Shown: positions 7,952-16,923, counted from the stretch's first letter. The stretch is 64,000 nt of DNA from an uncultured Oscillospiraceae bacterium (GCA_934591895.1 CAKTPP010000004.1:1-64000), one strand, 5' to 3'. The notes: a model not told the origin generated them from the letters alone. Program-made: numbers and translations.

Positions 7952-9967
7952 TCATAGCAGATTCTGCCGGCGGTCGCGCAGCGTCTGCAGCAGCTTCGAC
8001 GCGCCGAGATCCACCTTGCCGCTGGTCGGCAGCGGGCGCAGGCGCAGCATCTCGCCGTCAAAGTCGACGGCGGCGAGCCCCATCTCGGCCATGACGCGCA
8101 GGCACACGCAGAATTTTTCCGGGCGCATGGGCGCGCGCTCCGGCAGCTCCGAAAGGGAAAAGACCATCGGCGCCGTCAGCCAGCGCCATGCCACGGCGAA
8201 ATCCGCCCGCAGGGGGTAGAGATCCACCGTGTCCCACGCGGGCACGCACTGGTTTTTGAGCAGCGCGCTGCACAGCGGCAGCGGGTCGCTCGGGCGCACG
8301 TCGGTCACGAGCAGCTGCACGCTGCGGCGGCCGCGGAATTCGTTGATCTGCGGCGTGAAGGCCACATCGACCCACTGGCCGATGCGCACGCCGAGCTCCG
8401 CCGGGGTGCAGGAGAAAAAGATGCCGGCATAATTATACCCGCCCTTGGCAAAGTGCAGCCGCAGGTGGCGGCCGCCGCCGATGGGCACGGCGTTGACGAG
8501 CCGCGCGCCCGTGATGCACAGCAGGGGCTTTGGGTTGCCGTTGCCGCACGGCTCGAGCGCGTCGAGCGACTCGATGCACGCCATGGTCAGCAGGTGCGGA
8601 TCGTTCACGCGCAGGTCGCACGTGAGCTCCGGCAGGTCGTCGGCCGGGTTCCGGCGGTAATATTCGCCGAGCGCGCGGCGGAAGCGGTCGATGTTCTCGC
8701 GCCGGATGGTCAGTCCGGCCGCCAGCGCGTGGCCGCCGAAGCCCTCGAGATACTCCGAGCAGGCGCTCAGGGCGTTGTACAGGTTGAAGCCGCCGAAGCT
8801 GCGGCACGAGCCCTTGCCGCGCTCACCGTCGCAGCAGATCATGATCGTCGGCAGGTGGAACTCCTCGCTCAGGCGCGAGGCGGCGATGCCGATCACGCCC
8901 TGGTGCCACGAGTCGCTCGCGAGCACGAGCGGCGCGCGCGGCGGATAGCGGCACGCGATGGCCGAGGCCTCCTCCCAGATCTGCTGCTCGAGCTCCTGCC
9001 GCTCGCGGTTGAGCTGACAGAGTCCGGCGGCGTAGCGGTCGGCGTCGGCGCTGTCATCGGTCAGCAGCAGCAGCGCGGCGATGGCCGTTTTTCCGAGGCG
9101 GCCGGCCGCGTTGATGCGCGGCGCGAGCGTGAAGCCGATGGTCGTGGCCGTGACGGGGCGGCCCTGCGCGCCGCACTCGTGCAGCAGCGCGCGGATGCCG
9201 GGGCGCGGGTTGGTGTTGATCTGCGCCAGACCCTGCGCCACGAGGTAGCGGTTTTCGCCCGTGAGCGGCATGACGTCGGCCACCGTGCCGATGGCGACAA
9301 GGTCGCCGTAGTCGCGCAGCACCTGCGCGCTGCTGCCCTCGAGCGCGCACAGGAGCTTATACGCCACGCCTACGCCCGCAAGCCCGCCGTTGGGATACTG
9401 CGAGCCGGGGCGCTTCGGGTCGACGACGGCCACGGCGTTCGGGATCGCCTGCCCGCTGCACTCGTGGTGGTCGGTGATGACCATGTCGATGCCGCGCTGC
9501 AGGGCGTAGTTCGTCTCGTCGATGGCGGTGATGCCGCAGTCGACGGTGATGATGAGCGTGATGTCGTCGGCGCGCTGAAGGCTCGTGATCGCGTCCATGT
9601 TCAGGCCGTAGCCCTCCTCGATGCGGTCGGGGATGTACGGGTGCACGGGCACGCCGCGGCGGCGCAGATAGTCCGTGAGCACGCACGTGGATGTGATGCC
9701 GTCGACGTCATAGTCGCCGAAGACGGCCACGTGCTCCCGCCGCTCGATGGCGGCGCGGATGCGCGCGACGGCCTTGTCCATGTCCTGCAGGAGCATGGGG
9801 TCGAACGCGCTCTGGTCGCCGCCGCTGAGAAAGGCGCGCGCCTTGCCGGCGTTGTCATAGCCGCGCAGCGCCAGCAGCACCGCCAGCAGCGGGGAATAGC
9901 CCGCGCGCAGCAGCGCCTCCGGCGGCTGCGGCGCGGTATATGGAATTTTCCAGTTGCGGTATTTCAT
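7952..9967 (-). CDS. recJ: Single-stranded-DNA exonuclease RecJ
   Basis: 5'-3' ssDNA exonuclease of recombination and mismatch repair. The DHH-family motifs GDYDVDG (84-90), VDCG and DHHE (D166-H168) are intact, followed by the DHHA1 and OB-like regions. It is about 671 aa from the ATG chosen; the frame is open to a TTG at 9991, and the nearest SD-like GAGG is 12 nt upstream, so the exact start is uncertain. First gene of the relA operon, behind the promoter at 10006-10033. Confidence 0.93.
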   Translation of the reverse strand: MKYRNWKIPYTAPQPPEALLRAGYSPLLAVLLALRGYDNAGKARAFLSGGDQSAFDPMLLQDMDKAVARIRAAIERREHVAVFGDYDVDGITSTCVLTDYLRRRGVPVHPYIPDRIEEGYGLNMDAITSLQRADDITLIITVDCGITAIDETNYALQRGIDMVITDHHECSGQAIPNAVAVVDPKRPGSQYPNGGLAGVGVAYKLLCALEGSSAQVLRDYGDLVAIGTVADVMPLTGENRYLVAQGLAQINTNPRPGIRALLHECGAQGRPVTATTIGFTLAPRINAAGRLGKTAIAALLLLTDDSADADRYAAGLCQLNRERQELEQQIWEEASAIACRYPPRAPLVLASDSWHQGVIGIAASRLSEEFHLPTIMICCDGERGKGSCRSFGGFNLYNALSACSEYLEGFGGHALAAGLTIRRENIDRFRRALGEYYRRNPADDLPELTCDLRVNDPHLLTMACIESLDALEPCGNGNPKPLLCITGARLVNAVPIGGGRHLRLHFAKGGYNYAGIFFSCTPAELGVRIGQWVDVAFTPQINEFRGRRSVQLLVTDVRPSDPLPLCSALLKNQCVPAWDTVDLYPLRADFAVAWRWLTAPMVFSLSELPERAPMRPEKFCVCLRVMAEMGLAAVDFDGEMLRLRPLPTSGKVDLGASKLLQTLRDRRQNLL

Positions 9968-10005
9968 ATGCGCTGTGTGCCTCAAATCCAAAACGATCGA
10001 TTACA

Positions 10006-10033
10006 ATAATACAATAATTTATTATTCTATCAA
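10006..10033 (-). promoter_or_regulatory. Promoter of recJ operon
   Basis: TTGATA (10028-10033) and TATTAT (10006-10011) on the minus strand are 16 bp apart in a conspicuously AT-rich pocket. Confidence 0.6.
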
Positions 10034-10121
10034 AATATCTGCGCAGATGCAAGAGGCGCGTGTTGGTTATCTGCCGCCGCCGGGGGCGATTTTTCGCCGC
10101 CGCGCGCCGCGCTTCCTGCCC

Positions 10122-10151
10122 TTGACAGGTGCGCGCCGCCGGTGGTACGAT
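10122..10151 (+). promoter_or_regulatory. Promoter of tRNA-Leu
   Basis: TTGACA (10122-10127) and TACGAT (10146-10151), spacing 18, end about 12 nt before the mature tRNA 5' end. Confidence 0.7.
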
Positions 10152-10162
10152 ATGACCGGCGT

Positions 10163-10249
10163 GCCGGCGTGGCGAAACAGGCAGACGCAAGGGACTTAAA
10201 ATCCCTCGGTGGCAGCACCGTGCGGGTTCGAGCCCCGCCGCCGGCACCA
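10163..10249 (+). tRNA. tRNA-Leu (anticodon UAA)
   Basis: Cloverleaf with a perfect 7-bp acceptor stem (GCCGGCG with CGCCGGC), encoded CCA, an anticodon loop with UAA at 10197-10199, a long class II variable arm closed by CGG/CCG and the TTCGAGC T-loop. It reads UUA and UUG codons. Confidence 0.97.
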
Positions 10250-10250
10250 G

Positions 10251-10286
10251 AAAATCGGCCGCTCTCGTGCGAGAGCGGCCGATTTT
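10251..10286. terminator. Bidirectional terminator after tRNA-Leu
   Basis: Perfect 17-bp stem (10251-10267 with 10270-10286) bounded by A4 and T4, directly after CCA. It can end the tRNA on the plus strand and the convergent flippase-like gene on the minus strand. Confidence 0.85.
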
Positions 10287-10346
10287 CGGTTTGCCTGAAA
10301 CGCCGGAGCGCGCTTGCGCTGCAAGCGCGGTTTTCTGCGGCGGCGT

Positions 10347-11384
10347 TTACTGCTGCGCGCGGCGCAGCGCCACGCGCTCGGCCACGACGGCGAGGTAGCC
10401 GAGCACGATCGTGAGATAGTACGACGCCAGCCGCCAGATGAGCATGGCGGTCGTCAGGTAGTCGCCGAACAGCGGCGAGAAGGCGAGGTAGAACGTGCCC
10501 TCGCTCGCGCCGGACGCGCCCGGCATGGGAAAGCAGCTCGCCCCGATGTACAGCAGCACCTGCGTGCCCGTGATCTGCCAGAACGGCACACCGCGCAGCC
10601 CGAAGCCGCGGTACGTGCAGTAGGCAACCGACATATACGCCGTGCACTGCAGCAGCGCGAGCGCGAGCGCGCCGGCAAGCTTGCCGCGGTGGTGGATGCC
10701 GGCGGCGAACGCGTCGTGATACTCCGCGACGAAGCCGCACCATTTTTCGGCGGCAGCCTCGGGGTCTGCGCCCCGGCGCACAAACGGCCCGCGCCGGTAC
10801 AGCCAGCGGATGCACGCCGTGCCGAACGCGGACATCGGCTTCGGGAAGATGGCCGAGAGCAGCACGAGCGCCAGCAGCCCCGCGTGCACGAACAGCCCCA
10901 GCGCCAGCACGGGGATCCACGCCGCGCTCTGCGCCGCGAGCTTGCCGCCGCACAGGCACACACCCACGACGCCGAGCGACACGAGCGCGATGTTCCACAG
11001 GCAGTAGACCGTGCAGATGACGGACGTGGCCGTGCCGGTCGGGATGCCGCGGCGGTGCATATGCAGCACCTGAAACGGCTGGCCGCCGGCAGCGGCGGGC
11101 GTCACGGCCGAGTAGAAGAAACCGACCATCGACACGTCAATGCTGTCGCCGAGCGGCTGCGCGCAGCCGAACGCGCGCGTGATGAGCCGGTACTTGAGCG
11201 CGTCACACAGGTAGTACAGCAGCATACACCCGATGATCGCGGCCGTCCAGCCCGGCATCAGCGCCTCGAGCGAGGCGCGCACGTCGCCCGCGTCGAGCGT
11301 GGCGGCGGCAAAGATCGCCAGCGCCGCCGCGCCGAGCGTCAGCAGGATGATCGACAGCCGCTGTTTTTTCTTGTCGTGTTTCAT
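10347..11384 (-). CDS. Flippase-like integral membrane protein (UPF0104 / LPG-synthase TM)
   Basis: A 345-aa membrane protein with about eight hydrophobic helices. TPAAAGGQPFQ and PGASGASEG are the conserved segments of the family that includes the flippase half of MprF and YbhN-like proteins, which move lipids or lipid-linked substrates. There is no lysyl-transferase half. GAGGT precedes the ATG, and a strong promoter (11428-11456) indicates monocistronic expression. The substrate is unknown. Confidence 0.8.
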   Translation of the reverse strand: MKHDKKKQRLSIILLTLGAAALAIFAAATLDAGDVRASLEALMPGWTAAIIGCMLLYYLCDALKYRLITRAFGCAQPLGDSIDVSMVGFFYSAVTPAAAGGQPFQVLHMHRRGIPTGTATSVICTVYCLWNIALVSLGVVGVCLCGGKLAAQSAAWIPVLALGLFVHAGLLALVLLSAIFPKPMSAFGTACIRWLYRRGPFVRRGADPEAAAEKWCGFVAEYHDAFAAGIHHRGKLAGALALALLQCTAYMSVAYCTYRGFGLRGVPFWQITGTQVLLYIGASCFPMPGASGASEGTFYLAFSPLFGDYLTTAMLIWRLASYYLTIVLGYLAVVAERVALRRAQQ

Positions 11385-11427
11385 AGGCAGACCTCATTGC
11401 GGGAGAAAACTTTGAATCTGACCTTAT

Positions 11428-11456
11428 ATTATAGCGGATTGTGAGAAAAAGCGCAA
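11428..11456 (-). promoter_or_regulatory. Promoter of flippase-like gene
   Basis: TTGCGC (11451-11456) and a consensus TATAAT (11428-11433) on the minus strand, 17 bp apart. Confidence 0.75.
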
Positions 11457-11467
11457 TCCGCGCGCGC

Positions 11468-11505
11468 AAAAAACCGGACGCCCCGATCGGGACGCCCGGT
11501 TTTTC
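11468..11505 (-). terminator. Terminator of azlCD
   Basis: GC-rich hairpin with AAAAACCGG/CCGGTTTTT outer arms directly after the azlD stop; the minus strand continues in a T run. Confidence 0.8.
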
Positions 11506-11508
11506 CGG

Positions 11509-11838
11509 TCAGAAGACAAGCTGAACGAGCAGCATATAGCACACGGTGCCGGCGGCGATGCTCAGCAGCGTGCTGCGCCGCCACCAGTGCAGGCCGGCCG
11601 TCACGCCGACGGCAACGATCTGCGGCACCCACGCGCCTGCCGCGGTGAACTGCGTCCCGCGCAGGCAGTAGACCAGCAGCGAGACCATGACGGCCATGGG
11701 CAGGATCCTGCCGAGGTACTCCACGACCTTCGGCACGGCGCGGCGGCCAAACAGCAGCCACGGCAGCCAGCGCTCGAAAAACGTGCACGCGGTGCAGACC
11801 GCGATGATGGCGATGCTCTGTCCGACGGAGAGGGTCAT
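11509..11838 (-). CDS. azlD: AzlD-family branched-chain amino-acid export subunit
   Basis: A 109-aa protein with four hydrophobic helices and the RILPMAVMVSLLVYC segment typical of AzlD. It acts with AzlC as an exporter of branched-chain amino acids or their analogues. Its ATG overlaps the azlC stop by 4 nt. Confidence 0.88.
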   Translation of the reverse strand: MTLSVGQSIAIIAVCTACTFFERWLPWLLFGRRAVPKVVEYLGRILPMAVMVSLLVYCLRGTQFTAAGAWVPQIVAVGVTAGLHWWRRSTLLSIAAGTVCYMLLVQLVF

Positions 11839-12539
11839 GCGGCGGCACCTCCCTCGGCATACTTCGGCCCGAGCGCCGGGCGCAGCAGCGCGAGCGCCGC
11901 GACCGTCACGAGCAGTGACGGCAGCAGGAACCGATCCGGTCCGAGCAGCAGCAGCGCCCCGATGCTCGACACGGCCGCGACCGCGGCGGGGACGCGCGTG
12001 CGCGCGCCGCGCAGCTGATCGACGACGATGACCGTGAACAGCGCCGTGAGCGCAAAGTCGATGCCCGTGGTGTCAAACGTGATGAGCGAGCCGGCAAGCC
12101 CGCCGAGCATGGACAGCGCCACCCAGTAAAACGTCACAAACGCGGCCGTGAGCACATAGGCCCACTTCTCGTTGACATCGGGGCCGAAATCGTGCGAGCA
12201 GTGCAGCGAATAGCTCTCGTCGCACAGCGAGTAGATCAGAAACCAGCGCCACGGGCCGAAGGAGCGGAACTTGTCGATGAACGACAGGCCGTAGAAGATG
12301 TGCCTGCTGTTGAGCAGCAGCGCCAGCACGGCCACCGTGGCGAGCGACACGCCGCCGGCGAAAAAGGTGACCATGAGAAACTGCAGCGAGCCGGCCAGCA
12401 CGAACAGGCTGCACGCGCCCGACCACAGGAAGCCGTACCCCGCCTGCTGCATGAGCAGCCCGTAGGCAATGCCGACGGGGAAAAAGCCGAACAGGATCGG
12501 GATCGAATGGTGGAAGGCGTAGGCTGCCGTTTTGCGCAT
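11835..12539 (-). CDS. azlC: AzlC-family branched-chain amino-acid exporter
   Basis: Membrane partner of AzlD. It is 234 aa from the ATG with AAAGGAG upstream; the frame extends 24 codons further without support. FFPVGIAYGLL and LLNSRHIFYGLSF are conserved AzlC segments, and there are about five to six transmembrane helices. Promoter at 12580-12608. No regulator gene is adjacent. Confidence 0.9.
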   Translation of the reverse strand: MRKTAAYAFHHSIPILFGFFPVGIAYGLLMQQAGYGFLWSGACSLFVLAGSLQFLMVTFFAGGVSLATVAVLALLLNSRHIFYGLSFIDKFRSFGPWRWFLIYSLCDESYSLHCSHDFGPDVNEKWAYVLTAAFVTFYWVALSMLGGLAGSLITFDTTGIDFALTALFTVIVVDQLRGARTRVPAAVAAVSSIGALLLLGPDRFLLPSLLVTVAALALLRPALGPKYAEGGAAA

Positions 12540-12579
12540 GACGCAGCGCTCCTTTCGGGCAAAAATGGAAGGGAAGCTC

Positions 12580-12608
12580 AGTATATCAGACCGTTCTCGT
12601 TTTTTCAA
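12580..12608 (-). promoter_or_regulatory. Promoter of azlCD
   Basis: TTGAAA (12603-12608) and TATACT (12580-12585) on the minus strand, spacing 17. Confidence 0.65.
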
Positions 12609-12616
12609 CAAGCGTC

Positions 12617-12656
12617 ACAAAAATGTCAGCGCCCGCCCGTTGGGGCAGACGCCGAC
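12617..12656 (-). terminator. Terminator of the sodium symporter gene
   Basis: Minus-strand hairpin of about 14 bp, including G-U pairs, between 12625 and 12656, followed by ATTTTT. It separates the symporter from the azlCD promoter. Confidence 0.7.
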
Positions 12657-12691
12657 ACAGCTTGTCAAAAGGGCTCCTTATTTGACGGCCC

Positions 12692-14161
12692 TCAGCTCAG
12701 GCCGGGGATGTTCAGGCCGAAGAAGTCGGTGAGCTGGCAGAAGAGGATGAACGCCAGCAGCACGGGCACGATGAACCGGAAGCAGACCTTGAAATAGCCC
12801 GCCGCGCGGTATTTCACGCCGCTCTGCTCACATTCGGCCTGCACGACCTCGGGCTTGAGCACCCAGCCGATGAGGATCGTCATCACGAGCGCACCGAGCG
12901 GCATGAGGATGCCCTCGGCGACCATGTCGTACAGGTCGAGCCAGCAGTCGTTCCAGCCGCGCACGCTCAGGCCGAGCAGCGTGGCCGGCGTCTCGACGGC
13001 GGCGCCGCCGGCAACGCCCGCGCCCAGACCGTCAAGCGCGACGAGCGAGCCCGCGATGAACACGAGCGCCGCGACCGCACTTGTGTGCTTGGCGCGCTTG
13101 GGCGTGAGCCCCTTTTCGATCTGCTTGTCCACGGCGTAGGCCGTGCACAGCTCGAGCATGGAGATCGACGACGTGAGCGCCGCGATCAGCACGAGCAGGT
13201 AAAACAGGAAGCCGATGAGGTTTCCGGCGCTGCCCATGTGGGAGAACACGGTCTGCATCGAGGCAAACAGCAGTCCGGGGCCGGCACCGTACTCCACGCC
13301 GAAGGCGGAGCAGGCGGGCATGACGGCCATGCCGGCCATGACGGCGATGAGCGTGTCCGCGCCGCAGACGATGAAGGCGTTGCGCTGCAGGTGCTCCTGC
13401 TTGCCGAGGTAGGAGCCGTAGGTGATCATGACGCCCAGACCGATCGACAGGGAGAAGAACATCTGCCCGGCAGCGTTTTTCAGCACGCGCCCGAAGCCGA
13501 TCTCCGGATTGCTGAACACGGAGAAGTCGGGGCGGAACATGAACTTGTAGCCCTCGGCAGCGCCGGGCTGGCAGGCGATATAGACGATGATGAACACGAG
13601 CAGGCAGAACAGTGCCGGCATGCCGATGTTGCAGAACTTCTCGATGCCGCCGTGCACGCCGCCGGACACGACGATGATGTTGAGCAGGATGTAGAGCGTG
13701 AAAAACAGGATCATGCTCTTGGTATCCGTGAGAAAATAGCCGAAGAAGCCCGTGCCCTGGCCGCACCATGCAAACTCGCTCCCGCCGAAGATCGCGAGGA
13801 AGTAGCCCACCGTGTAGCGCAGCACGATGCCGCCGAGCACGAAGTAGAAGCACATGATGCAGAAGCCGCACAGCACGCCGGCATAGCCGAGCCACGTGTA
13901 CTTTTTCGACAGACCGCGGTAGGTGCTCACGCCGCTCTTGCCGCTGCGGCGGCCGAGCGCGAGCTCGCCGAGCATGACCGTCACGCCCACAAGCACGACG
14001 AGCACCAGATAAAACAGCAGAAACACGGCGCCGCCGCTTTTGCCCATCTTGTACGGGAAGCCCCAGATGTTCCCGAGGCCGACGGCCGAGCCGATCGAGG
14101 CCATAAGGAAGCCGAAGTTGCTGCCCCAGCCACCGCGCTTGGATTTGATATCTGTATCCAC
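12692..14161 (-). CDS. Neurotransmitter:sodium symporter (NSS) family transporter
   Basis: A 489-aa LeuT-fold Na+-coupled amino-acid transporter. The N terminus carries GGWGSNFGFLMASIGSAVG and LGNIWGFPY, the TM1 unwound region that binds sodium and substrate. Start is GTG with a very strong AGGAGGGG four bases upstream. The amino-acid substrate cannot be read from the sequence; bacterial members move tryptophan, leucine, tyrosine or alanine. It is monocistronic between its promoter (14225-14254) and terminator (12617-12656). Paired direct repeats just upstream of the promoter suggest control by a DNA-binding protein. Confidence 0.9.
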   Translation of the reverse strand: MDTDIKSKRGGWGSNFGFLMASIGSAVGLGNIWGFPYKMGKSGGAVFLLFYLVLVVLVGVTVMLGELALGRRSGKSGVSTYRGLSKKYTWLGYAGVLCGFCIMCFYFVLGGIVLRYTVGYFLAIFGGSEFAWCGQGTGFFGYFLTDTKSMILFFTLYILLNIIVVSGGVHGGIEKFCNIGMPALFCLLVFIIVYIACQPGAAEGYKFMFRPDFSVFSNPEIGFGRVLKNAAGQMFFSLSIGLGVMITYGSYLGKQEHLQRNAFIVCGADTLIAVMAGMAVMPACSAFGVEYGAGPGLLFASMQTVFSHMGSAGNLIGFLFYLLVLIAALTSSISMLELCTAYAVDKQIEKGLTPKRAKHTSAVAALVFIAGSLVALDGLGAGVAGGAAVETPATLLGLSVRGWNDCWLDLYDMVAEGILMPLGALVMTILIGWVLKPEVVQAECEQSGVKYRAAGYFKVCFRFIVPVLLAFILFCQLTDFFGLNIPGLS

Positions 14162-14224
14162 AAAACCCCTCCTGATCCTTCTGATTTCACCAAAATACTG
14201 CGCTCTCTACGCAGATGTTTATTC

Positions 14225-14254
14225 ATTATAACAGACACCTGCGCACAAATGCAA
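14225..14254 (-). promoter_or_regulatory. Promoter of NSS symporter
   Basis: TTGCAT (14249-14254) and consensus TATAAT (14225-14230) on the minus strand, spacing 18. Confidence 0.75.
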
Positions 14255-14256
14255 GC

Positions 14257-14292
14257 GTTACACACTTGACAGGCAAGTTACACGCCTGACAG
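14257..14292 (-). promoter_or_regulatory. Paired 16-bp direct repeats upstream of NSS promoter
   Basis: GTTACACACTTGACAG (14257-14272) and GTTACACGCCTGACAG (14277-14292) repeat with exactly 20 bp period, two DNA turns, immediately upstream of the -35 box. The placement suits an activator or co-operative regulator site. The protein is not identified. Confidence 0.5.
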
Positions 14293-14295
14293 ATG

Positions 14296-14329
14296 AAAAT
14301 CGGCCGCTCCACGTCGGGAGCGGCCGATT
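14296..14329 (-). terminator. Terminator of abrB-lyase-DMT operon
   Basis: A 13-bp stem (14298-14310 with 14317-14329) with T4 on the minus strand, about 65 nt past the DMT stop. Confidence 0.7.
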
Positions 14330-14394
14330 GGGCGGCTGAGGCTCTGCGCTGCGGGGGCGCGGGAAAGCTCCGGCCATATGCGCAGAGATCGTGT

Positions 14395-15318
14395 TCAGAT
14401 GTCAAGGATGCCGAGCAGCACGATGCCCGCGACGATCAGCACCAGCATCAGATAGTGCCGCCACGAGAGCTTCTCGCGCAGGAAGATACGGCTCCAGAGC
14501 ACGGACGCCGCGCAGTAGGCCGCGATGATGGGCGCGGCATACATGACGTGATCCTCGTCCGCGATGGCGTAGATGTACGCGAACTGACCGGCCGTCTCAA
14601 AGAGCGCGCCGATATATTTCGGCGCCTCGCGCTTGGTCTGGAAGCGGTCGTGCCGGATGAGCTTGACATATACGAACGACACCACTGCCGCGAACAGGAA
14701 CGTCAGCTCATACGCGCAGTTGGCCGAGTCCGGGTCGAGGCTCCGCAGCACGAGGCTGTCGGCGAACGTGCCGGCGGCGTCGAGCAGGCAGTAGGCCACC
14801 GGCAGCGCGAGGGCGAGCCAGCTCTTGGCGTAGCGGTAGTTCGAGGCGGCCTGCCGCGCGCGGCGCAGCTCGTCGTCCTCGCGCGACTCGACGACGCCCA
14901 GCCCGATCACGCCCAGACACACGAGCGCCACGGCAGCCAGCGCCATGACGCGCATCCCGCCGCTGAGATCCTCGTCCAGCCCGCCGAAGCACAGGTACAG
15001 CACCGCCACCACAGCGCCGGAGGCGTTGCAGATCGGCGACGAGATGGACAGCTCGATGTAGCGCAGGCCGATGTAGCCGAGCGCCATCGACACGATGTAC
15101 AGCAGCGACACGGGCAGATACGTCCAGATGACGTGCCACGAGATGCTCACGCCGCCGATGAAGATCTCATACGCCGCGTGCAGACCCATGACGACGCCGA
15201 CGGCGATGACCATTTTCAGGTGCGAGAGCCTGTCGTCGGCGTCACGGCAGCCGATTTTTGAAAACAGATCCGAGCCCGACCAGCACAGCAGGGCGATCAG
15301 AGAAAGCCAGAACCACAT
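14395..15318 (-). CDS. EamA/DMT-superfamily permease
   Basis: A 307-aa protein with about ten predicted transmembrane helices in two related halves, typical of drug/metabolite transporters that often export amino acids or metabolites. SSPICNASGAVVAVLYL (first half) and PIIAAYCAASVLWSR (second half) correspond to the EamA repeat ends. GGAGGAAAA lies at the end of the preceding lyase gene and the gap is 3 nt, so they are co-transcribed; it may export a product of that lyase. The substrate is unknown. Confidence 0.8.
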   Translation of the reverse strand: MWFWLSLIALLCWSGSDLFSKIGCRDADDRLSHLKMVIAVGVVMGLHAAYEIFIGGVSISWHVIWTYLPVSLLYIVSMALGYIGLRYIELSISSPICNASGAVVAVLYLCFGGLDEDLSGGMRVMALAAVALVCLGVIGLGVVESREDDELRRARQAASNYRYAKSWLALALPVAYCLLDAAGTFADSLVLRSLDPDSANCAYELTFLFAAVVSFVYVKLIRHDRFQTKREAPKYIGALFETAGQFAYIYAIADEDHVMYAAPIIAAYCAASVLWSRIFLREKLSWRHYLMLVLIVAGIVLLGILDI

Positions 15319-15321
15319 ACT

Positions 15322-16620
15322 TTATTTTTCCTCCAGTTGATCAAGTGTAACGAGACCGGCGTCCACGAGCTTCTGCAGGCTCATGAGGATGCCGAGCTTT
15401 GCGTGATACCACGTCAGGCCGCCCTGAAAATACACGGCGTAGGGCGGACGGATCGGCCCGTCGGCCGACAGCTCGATGGACGAGCCCTGAATGAACGCAC
15501 CGGCGGCCATGATGACCTCCGAGTCGTAGCCCGGCATCGCCCACGGGATGGGGTCGACGTAGCTGTCCACGGGCGCGGCCGCCTGAATGCCCTTGCAGAA
15601 GGCGACCATGTGTTCTGCCGAGCCGAGCTCGACGCACTGGATGATGTCGTGGCGCGTCTCCGTTGCGTTCGGGATGCAGCGGAAGCCGAGCCGCTCGTAG
15701 ACGTTTGCCGCGAACACCGCGCCCTTGAGCGCGCCGGCCGTCACGGTCGGCGCGAGGAAGAAGCCCTGATAAAACGACGGCATGAGCCCGAGGTTCGCAC
15801 CGACCTCCTGCCCGAGGCCGGGGGCGCTCAGGCGGAAGGCGCAGCGGTCGACCAGATCCTGCCGGCCGCAGATGTAGCCGCCGATGGGCGCAAGGCCGCC
15901 GCCGGGGTTTTTGATGAGCGAGCCGACGATCATGTCCGCGCCGAGGTCGGACGGCTCGACCGTCTCGACGAATTCGCCGTAGCAGTTGTCGACCATGCAG
16001 ATGACGTTCGGGTCGATGCGCTTGCAGAACGCGATCAGCTCGCCGATCTGCGCGACTGAGAACGTCGGGCGCGTGGCGTAGCCCTTCGAGCGCTGGATGG
16101 TCACGAGCTTGACGCCGCCGCGCAGCGCCTGCTCGATGGCCGGATAGTCAAAGCCGTAGTCCGGCAGCAGGTCGACCTGCCGGTAGTGCACGCCGTATTC
16201 CCTGAGCGAGCAGGCGCTCGGGCGGATGCCGATGACCTCCTCGAGCGTGTCATACGGCGCGCCGACGGGGCTGAGCAGCGTGTCGCCGGGCAGGAGGTTC
16301 GCGCTCAGCGCCACGGTCAGCGCGTGCGTGCCGCAGGTGATCTGGGAGCGCACGAGCGCGGCCTCGGTGTGGAAGCAGTCGGCATAGACGCGCTCGAGAT
16401 TGTCGCGCCCGGCGTCGTTGTAGCCGTAGCCCGTGGTGGCGGCGAAGTGCGTCGCGTCGACGCGGTTTTTTTGCATCGCGCCGATGACCTTGCACTGGTT
16501 GTATTCCGCGACGCGGTCGATCTCGTCAAAGCGCGCGCGCAGACCGGCGAGGATCTCCTCGCCGAAGCGGTGCACCGCCGGCGTGATGCCGAGCGCGGTG
16601 TACATGGACTCTGTATTCAT
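15322..16620 (-). CDS. PLP-dependent methionine gamma-lyase family protein
   Basis: A 432-aa fold-type I PLP enzyme of the Met_gamma_lyase family, long annotated as 'aluminum resistance protein' in Firmicutes. MVDNCYGEF carries the PLP-binding aspartate and SLIKNPGGGLAPIGGY the Schiff-base lysine. Family membership suggests a C-S or cystathionine-type lyase, but the physiological substrate is not established. The ATG has AAGGAGA six bases upstream. It follows abrB and precedes the DMT permease, suggesting regulated degradation and export of a sulfur amino acid or related compound; this is inference. Confidence 0.85.
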   Translation of the reverse strand: MNTESMYTALGITPAVHRFGEEILAGLRARFDEIDRVAEYNQCKVIGAMQKNRVDATHFAATTGYGYNDAGRDNLERVYADCFHTEAALVRSQITCGTHALTVALSANLLPGDTLLSPVGAPYDTLEEVIGIRPSACSLREYGVHYRQVDLLPDYGFDYPAIEQALRGGVKLVTIQRSKGYATRPTFSVAQIGELIAFCKRIDPNVICMVDNCYGEFVETVEPSDLGADMIVGSLIKNPGGGLAPIGGYICGRQDLVDRCAFRLSAPGLGQEVGANLGLMPSFYQGFFLAPTVTAGALKGAVFAANVYERLGFRCIPNATETRHDIIQCVELGSAEHMVAFCKGIQAAAPVDSYVDPIPWAMPGYDSEVIMAAGAFIQGSSIELSADGPIRPPYAVYFQGGLTWYHAKLGILMSLQKLVDAGLVTLDQLEEK

Positions 16621-16635
16621 CGTTCGTCTCCTTAT

Positions 16636-16872
16636 TTATCGTTCATCGGATTCGTCAAAAATTTTTGCGGCCACGTCGCGCATGACCTCCGGCCGCGTGA
16701 CCACGATGCCGCGCGTCTCGTCGCCGAGCACGAGCAGCGTGTCTCCCGGCTGAATGCCGAAGACCGTGCGCGCCTCCTTCGGGATCACGATCTGTCCCTT
16801 TTCGCCGACCCTGACCGTGCCGAAGATGTGGCGCTCGCGGCTCTGACCGAGCACGTGTTTCCCTCCGGGCAT
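16636..16872 (-). CDS. AbrB/SpoVT-type transcriptional regulator
   Basis: A 78-aa protein with one swapped-hairpin DNA-binding domain (GTVRVGEKGQIVIPKEAR, residues about 18-35) and a short acidic tail. It is longer than antitoxins of this fold and no toxin is adjacent, so a transition-state or local regulator is more likely. First gene of abrB-lyase-DMT. A perfect palindrome (16905-16920) lies over its transcription start, consistent with autoregulation. Confidence 0.85.
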   Translation of the reverse strand: MPGGKHVLGQSRERHIFGTVRVGEKGQIVIPKEARTVFGIQPGDTLLVLGDETRGIVVTRPEVMRDVAAKIFDESDER

Positions 16873-16904
16873 AGCCTCGCCTCCTGTCGCGGAAATTCAT
16901 ACTT

Positions 16905-16920
16905 TTCCTACTTGTAGGAA
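16905..16920. promoter_or_regulatory. Palindromic operator at abrB start
   Basis: TTCCTACTTGTAGGAA is a 7-bp perfect inverted repeat with a 2-bp centre, placed at about -3 to +12 relative to the start predicted from the promoter at 16924-16952. A protein bound here would block initiation. Confidence 0.65.
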
Positions 16921-16923
16921 CAG

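Noticed and set aside
16636..16872. AbrB-type protein as the antitoxin of a toxin-antitoxin pair.
   Set aside because: No toxin gene is adjacent; the neighbours are a PLP lyase and a permease in the same operon.
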